This document shows positions 59,617 through 64,000 of a DNA stretch of 64,000 bases, one piece after another (position 1 is the first letter of the stretch; each line of letters begins with the position of its first letter). The notes under the pieces were generated by a model. It ran no database searches, had not been told where the DNA came from, and saw only the letters and a program-made list of their open reading frames with translations. The DNA lies in assembly GCF_004339745.1 (NCBI RefSeq), contig NZ_SMGP01000001.1, forward strand, positions 2,790,001 to 2,854,000. Direction: 5' to 3'. Source of the DNA: Paraburkholderia sp. BL9I2N2 (GTDB lineage Bacteria; Pseudomonadota; Gammaproteobacteria; Burkholderiales; Burkholderiaceae). The position numbers and the translations under genes were made by a program.

Positions 59617-60642
59617 TTACACCGCCTTCGGATTGCGTTCCTCGAATCCTTCCTGATGCCAGTACGGATAAGCGGGACGCACGGCACTCGCCGCGTCGAG
59701 CTTCGCCACCTGCTCGGGCGTCAGATTCCAGCCCACCGCACCGAGGTTCTGCCGCAGTTGTTCCTCGTTACGCGCACCGATCAGCACCGTCGATACCGTC
59801 GGCCGCTGCAGCAGCCAGTTCAGCGCGATCTGCGGCACGGTCTTGCCGGTTTCGGCCGCGATCTCGTCGATCGCATCGAGCACGCGGAACAGATACTCGT
59901 CCGGCACCGGCGGCCCCATGTCGGCGGTTTTATGCAGGCGGCTCGAATCGGGCAGCGGCTGGCCGCGCTTGATCTTGCCCGTGAGACGCCCCCACCCGAG
60001 CGGACTCCACACCACCGCGCCCACGCCCTGATCGACGCCGAGCGGCATCAGCTCCCACTCGTAATCGCGTCCGACCAGCGAGTAGTAGGTCTGATTCGCG
60101 ACGTAGCGCGGATAGCCGTAGCGATCCGCCACGTCCTGCGACTTCATCAGGTGCCAGCCGGAGAAATTCGACACGCCGGTGTAGCGGATCTTGCCGGCGC
60201 GCACGAGATCGTCGAGCGTGGACATGACTTCGGCGATCGGCGTTCTGGCGTCGAAGCCGTGCAACTGGAACAGATCGATGTAATCGGTTTGCAAGCGCTT
60301 GAGCGCCGCGTCCACGGCCTGAATCAGATGGAAGCGCGACGAGCCGACGCTGTTCGGTCCATCGTCGAAACGGAAGGTCGCCTTGGTCGAGATGATCGCT
60401 TTGTCGCGCTTGCCCTTGAGCGCTTCGCCGAGCACCGATTCGGACGCGCCGCTCGAATAGATGTCCGCGCTGTCGAACATGGTGACGCCCGAATCGAAGC
60501 AGATGTCGAGCAGACGCCGCGCCTCGGCGACGTCGGTCGCGCCCCACGCCTGGAAAAACTCGCCCTTGCCGCCGAATGTGCCCGTGCCGAAACTCAGCAC
60601 CGGCACCTTGAAACCGGATGCACCCAGATGTCTGTATTCCAT
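59617..60642 (-). CDS. Aldo-keto reductase
   Basis: 341 residues with the AKR tetrad in order: Asp57 and Tyr62 (FDSADIYSSG), Lys87 (ISTKATF), His128 (FQLHGFD). The TIM barrel and cofactor end (STVLIGARNEEQLRQNLGAV) are complete. Similar to YajO/YakC aldo-keto reductases. NADPH-dependent reduction of an aldehyde is likely; the substrate is unknown. It is convergent with the small lipoprotein gene. Confidence 0.94.
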   Translation of the reverse strand: MEYRHLGASGFKVPVLSFGTGTFGGKGEFFQAWGATDVAEARRLLDICFDSGVTMFDSADIYSSGASESVLGEALKGKRDKAIISTKATFRFDDGPNSVGSSRFHLIQAVDAALKRLQTDYIDLFQLHGFDARTPIAEVMSTLDDLVRAGKIRYTGVSNFSGWHLMKSQDVADRYGYPRYVANQTYYSLVGRDYEWELMPLGVDQGVGAVVWSPLGWGRLTGKIKRGQPLPDSSRLHKTADMGPPVPDEYLFRVLDAIDEIAAETGKTVPQIALNWLLQRPTVSTVLIGARNEEQLRQNLGAVGWNLTPEQVAKLDAASAVRPAYPYWHQEGFEERNPKAV

Positions 60643-60751
60643 TGATCAATCTCCGTGGCTTAGCCGTCCATAAACGGACATTCAGTCTACGCGCGTCCGC
60701 GCAAACGCGTCGGCCAGCGCGCAGGGAACGTGGCGGGTGCGAACGGGATCG

Positions 60752-62476
60752 TTATCGTGAATGCGCCACGTCCGTAGCCAATGCGCTCAGCGCGTCACGC
60801 GCGGCTTGCATCACACTGTCCCAATCGCCGAGCGCCGGTTGCCGGAACAAGCGGGCGCGCGGATACCACGGCGTGTCGGTACGCTCTAGCATCCAGCGCC
60901 AACAGGTGTCGAAGCGGTTCAGAATCCAGACCGGCTTGTCGAGCGCGCCGGCCAGATGCGCGGTGGACGTGTCCACGGAAATCACCAGATCGAGGTTCGC
61001 CACCAACGCTGCGGTGTCGGCGAAGTCGCTGAGTTCTTCCGTGTAATCGATCACGCGTTCGCCCCACTCGCTGCTCTCGAGTTGCTGTGCCGCCGGGCCT
61101 TTTTGCAGGCTGAAGAACTGCACGTTCGACACCTCGAGAAGCGGCGCGAGTTGTGCGAAAGCGATCGAACGGCGCGCATCGTTCTTGCGAAGCTCCGCGA
61201 CATGCGGCCGGTTTCCGCCCGCCCACACGAGTCCGACTTTCAGGCGTCCGTCTGCTTCCGCGTGAATCCGATCGTGCCATTGGCGAGCCGCTTCGGCGTT
61301 TGCGATGAGATAAGGCGTTGTCGATGGAATGCTGTCGAGCTCGGTCTTGAATGCAAGCGGCAGACTCAGCAACGGACAGTGGCAATCGAACGGCGGCAGC
61401 GTTTGGCCGGCTTCGATCAATTGGTCCACGCCATCGAGCGTGGCCATGAGACGCATCAACTCGGGCGGCACTTCGAGCGCGACCTTGGCGCCGAGTTTCG
61501 ACACCAGCGCGGCGTAGCGGCAAAACTGCAGCGTGTCGCCGAGGCCCTGCTCCGCGTGCAACAGAATCGTCTTGCCGTCGATCGAAAAATCGCCCAGCCA
61601 AAGGGGTTGCGCAAAACTGCGCCGACTTGCCTTGATGCGGCTGCGCTCCCAGCGCCATTCATATTTTTGCCAGCCGGCCTCGAGCTGTCCCATTTGCAGC
61701 AGGCACAGCGATTCATTCCAATGTGTTTCCGCAGCATCTGGATTCACGGCCAACGCGCGTTCGTAACTCGACAGCGCTTGCGCGTGCTGATTGAGGTCGA
61801 TCTGCGTCAGGCCGAGATTGTTCCAGGCATCGGCGAATGCCGGGGCCAATTCGAGCGCGCGACGGTAGCAGCGTTCCGCTTCTTCCGGCTGGTTCAGGTC
61901 ACTGAACGCGTTGCCGCGATTGCTCCACGCATCCGGATAATTCGGTTGCAGCGCGAGCGCGTGGTCGCAGCTTGCGAGCGCATCAGCGGGACGGCCCAGA
62001 TCGCGCAGCACACACGCGCGGTTGTTCCAGGCCGGCGCGAAATCCGGCATCAATGAAATTGCACGATCGAAACTGCCGAGCGCATCAAGCGGCCGATTCA
62101 GGCCGGCTTGCGCGTTGCCGCGATTGTTCAGTGCGTCGGAAAATTTGGGCTGCAAGGTCAGCGCGCGCTCGGCACTCGCGAGGGCTTCGTCGAATCGCTG
62201 CAAAGCGTTCAACGCATAGGCCAGATTCGAATGAAGCGGCGCCTGCTTCGCGTTGATGGCAAGCGCTTTTCTGAGTAACTCGACGCCCTCTTGCAGGCGG
62301 CCCGCTTGCAGCGTCAGCGCGCCCAGCAATTGCAGCGCGTCGAAATGACGGGGCTTGAGTTCGAGAATCTCGCGATAGAGTTCCTCGGCCTCGGTGAAAG
62401 CGCCGTTGCGCTGAAGCGCGACGGCTTGCCGAAGCATATGGTCCAACTGTTGCGGCAGATTGGCGGACTTGCTCAT
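60752..62476 (-). CDS. TPR protein with C-terminal glycosyltransferase family 9-like domain
   Basis: 574 residues. At least seven TPR units (1-270), e.g. HFDALQLLGALTLQAGRLQE and NYPDAWSNRGNAFSDLNQPE, lead to a C-terminal domain of about 280 residues with heptosyltransferase-like segments (HAEQGLGDTLQFCRYAALVS, KVGLVWAGGNRPH, DLVISVDTSTAHLAGALDKP, then VWILNRFDTCWRWMLERTDT). Such proteins (Spy/OGT-like arrays, but GT9) are thought to glycosylate proteins or work in polysaccharide assembly. No second gene shares the operon. Start MSKSANLPQQ at 62476. Confidence 0.85.
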   Translation of the reverse strand: MSKSANLPQQLDHMLRQAVALQRNGAFTEAEELYREILELKPRHFDALQLLGALTLQAGRLQEGVELLRKALAINAKQAPLHSNLAYALNALQRFDEALASAERALTLQPKFSDALNNRGNAQAGLNRPLDALGSFDRAISLMPDFAPAWNNRACVLRDLGRPADALASCDHALALQPNYPDAWSNRGNAFSDLNQPEEAERCYRRALELAPAFADAWNNLGLTQIDLNQHAQALSSYERALAVNPDAAETHWNESLCLLQMGQLEAGWQKYEWRWERSRIKASRRSFAQPLWLGDFSIDGKTILLHAEQGLGDTLQFCRYAALVSKLGAKVALEVPPELMRLMATLDGVDQLIEAGQTLPPFDCHCPLLSLPLAFKTELDSIPSTTPYLIANAEAARQWHDRIHAEADGRLKVGLVWAGGNRPHVAELRKNDARRSIAFAQLAPLLEVSNVQFFSLQKGPAAQQLESSEWGERVIDYTEELSDFADTAALVANLDLVISVDTSTAHLAGALDKPVWILNRFDTCWRWMLERTDTPWYPRARLFRQPALGDWDSVMQAARDALSALATDVAHSR

Positions 62477-62673
62477 GCGGAGAGCTTTGGTCGAATGCGC
62501 GTGAAAGTGGTGGGAGCTTTCGAGGTTCGCGCATCACGCAAGATGAATCGCAAACGATGCATCGCGCAAGACCCTGCGCGCAGCGGACTCGAAAGAGCGA
62601 AGCCGATTATCGCCGAAAACCACGCATTCGAACGGCCGCGCGCCACGCCGCAACGTGACGCGCGTTAAGCCGC

Positions 62674-63243
62674 TTACTGCGCGGTCGGCAGATGCTTACG
62701 CTTGGCGAGATCCTGCGCCATCGCGTAGTGTTCCTGGATGGTCGGCAATGCCTTCTTCGCCGCGTCCTTCAACTGTTCGTCGCGGCCCGAAGCGATTTCC
62801 GCCTGGAACGCCGACAGCGCTTTCTGTTCGCCGGCGAGCGCGACCTGCTCGATATAGACCTTGTCGAAGTCGGCGCCACGCAGGTTGTTGATGCTCGCGA
62901 GCACCGCTGCGTCGGGGTCGTTCTTCGGCACGTCGACGCCGCGTGGGCTCGCCGCGCGCAGCGAATCGGAGATTTTCGCGTTGTCGGCCGAGACGCGCTC
63001 GGCGAATGCCTTGACGTCGCGATCGGTCGAGCGCGAGGTCGCGATGCGGGCGGCGTCGCGTTGCGTGGCAACGGCCTTGGTGCCGTCCGCGATGAACGTC
63101 TGGTCGGCGGCATGCAGACGGCCGGCGTCGGCCGCAGCCGCTGCCGGTGCGGCCGGCGTTGTTTGAGCGTTGGCCGCGCCGGCGACGACGAGCAGGCCAG
63201 CCATGCAGGCGCTGGTGATAGTGGCGAGAGGCAAGCGGATCAT
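62674..63243 (-). CDS. DUF4142 exported protein
   Basis: 189 residues with a Sec signal (MIRLPLATITSACMAGLLVV, cleaved near ANA). The mature part is a ferritin-like four-helix DUF4142 (ADQTFIADGTKAVATQRDAA, RSTDRDVKAFAERVSADNAK, then QEHYAMAQDLAKRK). The function of the family is unknown; members are periplasmic and stress-linked in Burkholderiales. The ATG at 63243 has AAGGAGAACGT upstream. It has no close neighbour. Confidence 0.92.
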   Translation of the reverse strand: MIRLPLATITSACMAGLLVVAGAANAQTTPAAPAAAAADAGRLHAADQTFIADGTKAVATQRDAARIATSRSTDRDVKAFAERVSADNAKISDSLRAASPRGVDVPKNDPDAAVLASINNLRGADFDKVYIEQVALAGEQKALSAFQAEIASGRDEQLKDAAKKALPTIQEHYAMAQDLAKRKHLPTAQ

Positions 63244-63654
63244 ACGTTCTCCTTGAGGTGGAAGCGAAACAACTGCGATGCGTGTGCGCCTCAGGCTCCT
63301 GCCGACTGTGCGGTTACCTTGCGGTCAGCTTGCGAGCTACTGACGGCGCCACGCTTTTATCGCTGTGAATTCTAGAAGGCGCGCTGTGCGCCATGTGATA
63401 CGACGCTGTCGTTTCTGTAACCTTAGGTAACCTTCATATGAATGCCTTGACAGCGCTGGATTGCGGCCGTTGCGCTTGCGCCGATTCCCGCCCTCAACTC
63501 AATATCGGCTGCGCGTTAACCAGAGCATGCGAGGAAATCGCCGTCGAATCGCTGAACTTTCCGTCCGCCGCGCCGATAACAGAAAGGTAGGGCGCGCGCC
63601 AGGATCGAACGCAACGGTGGCATGGCGCATCACACGCAATCCTGGAGAGATTCG
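63244..63654. other. Intergenic region with a FliA-type promoter
   Basis: No gene is convincing. The left part should hold the DUF4142 promoter; the direct repeat GTAACCTTAG-GTAACCTT sits at about 63417-63434. The right part contains the sigma-28-like promoter at 63553-63579. Confidence 0.5.
63553..63579 (+). promoter_or_regulatory. FliA (sigma-28) promoter of cheV
   Basis: TGAACTTT-N11-GCCGATAA against the enterobacterial consensus TAAAGTTT-N11-GCCGATAA: the -10 is exact and the -35 has two mismatches, with correct spacing. It lies 75 bp before the cheV-like ATG. This supports control with the flagellar and chemotaxis regulon. Confidence 0.75.
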
Positions 63655-64000
63655 ATGGCAGTAGAAAACCGCGCGAACGATGAACGCAGCAACCTGACGA
63701 GTTCCAACAAGTTCGAGTTGTTGCTGTACCGCTTGGGCGCCGTGCCCGGCAGCGACGCGCATGAGCTTTATGGCATCAACGTCTTCAAGGTGCGGGAAAT
63801 CTCGACCATGCCGACGGTTACGCCGATCGCCGGTTCGTCGCCGTTTGTGATGGGCGCCGTGGATATTCGCGGGCAGATCATTCCCGTGATCGATTTGCCG
63901 CGGCTGATGGGGTGTCAGCCGACGCGCGGGCTGAATATTTTGCTGGTGACGGAGTTTGCTCGGTCGACGCAGGCGTTCGCGGTTGAAGAGGTCGACGATA
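63655..64000 (+). CDS. cheV: Chemotaxis coupling protein CheV (3' end outside window)
   Basis: 115 residues are visible, the start of a CheW-like domain: NKFELLLYRLG, YGINVFKVREISTMPTVTPI, VMGAVDIRGQIIPVIDLPRL, then ILLVTEFARSTQAFAVEEVDD. The N-terminal extension before FELLLYRLG and the HELYGINVFKVRE motif match CheV (CheW plus receiver) rather than CheW. The receiver should lie beyond the right edge. ATG at 63655 has GGAGAG upstream. It couples chemoreceptors to CheA. Confidence 0.88.
   Translation, partial: MAVENRANDERSNLTSSNKFELLLYRLGAVPGSDAHELYGINVFKVREISTMPTVTPIAGSSPFVMGAVDIRGQIIPVIDLPRLMGCQPTRGLNILLVTEFARSTQAFAVEEVDD

Overview
The window looks like a chromosomal segment of a Burkholderia-sensu-lato bacterium, most likely Paraburkholderia. 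The signs are high GC, two Gram-negative porins of the Burkholderia type, four small DUF4148/lipoprotein genes, many LysR regulators beside small metabolic operons, and a hairpin repeat (14690-14790) of a kind I associate with Paraburkholderia intergenic DNA. The genus is an inference from gene content. I saw no rRNA, tRNA, CRISPR, IS element or phage gene.

Left part (1-18.4 kb). A partial RmlC-like epimerase and a GlxA/AraC regulator are followed by a LysR gene, an orphan OmpR-type response regulator and a tripartite RND efflux operon (permease-adaptor-outer membrane factor). Two porins flank a cluster of three tiny exported proteins, one of them a 51-residue lipoprotein. Next comes a response regulator-histidine kinase pair followed by a second regulator whose receiver domain has lost its phosphorylation residues.

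Central locus (18.4-39.2 kb). About 21 kb of genes all lie on the minus strand. In transcription order they are: tonB, exbB, exbD, exbD, a TPR protein, a cupin regulator, a TonB-dependent receptor (frameshifted in this sequence), a YejABEF-type peptide ABC transporter, tldD, tldE, two GNAT acetyltransferases and an RND permease. From the ABC permeases to the RND permease the genes overlap or are at most 13 bp apart. Read together they suggest one route: outer-membrane uptake of a peptide-like molecule, inner-membrane import, cytoplasmic proteolysis, N-acetylation and export. This is the best candidate in the window for an undescribed system.

Right part (39.2-64 kb). A double-length UvrA (four ATPase modules) has a LexA box lying exactly between its -35 and -10 elements. 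It is followed by a tandem amino-acid racemase fusion, an acyl-CoA dehydrogenase/CoA-transferase/MFS operon with a divergent LysR gene, an SSB-like protein, further LysR-controlled redox genes (glutathionyl-hydroquinone reductase, two SDRs, an aldo-keto reductase), a TPR-glycosyltransferase fusion, a DUF4142 protein, and the start of cheV behind a good match to a FliA (sigma-28) promoter.
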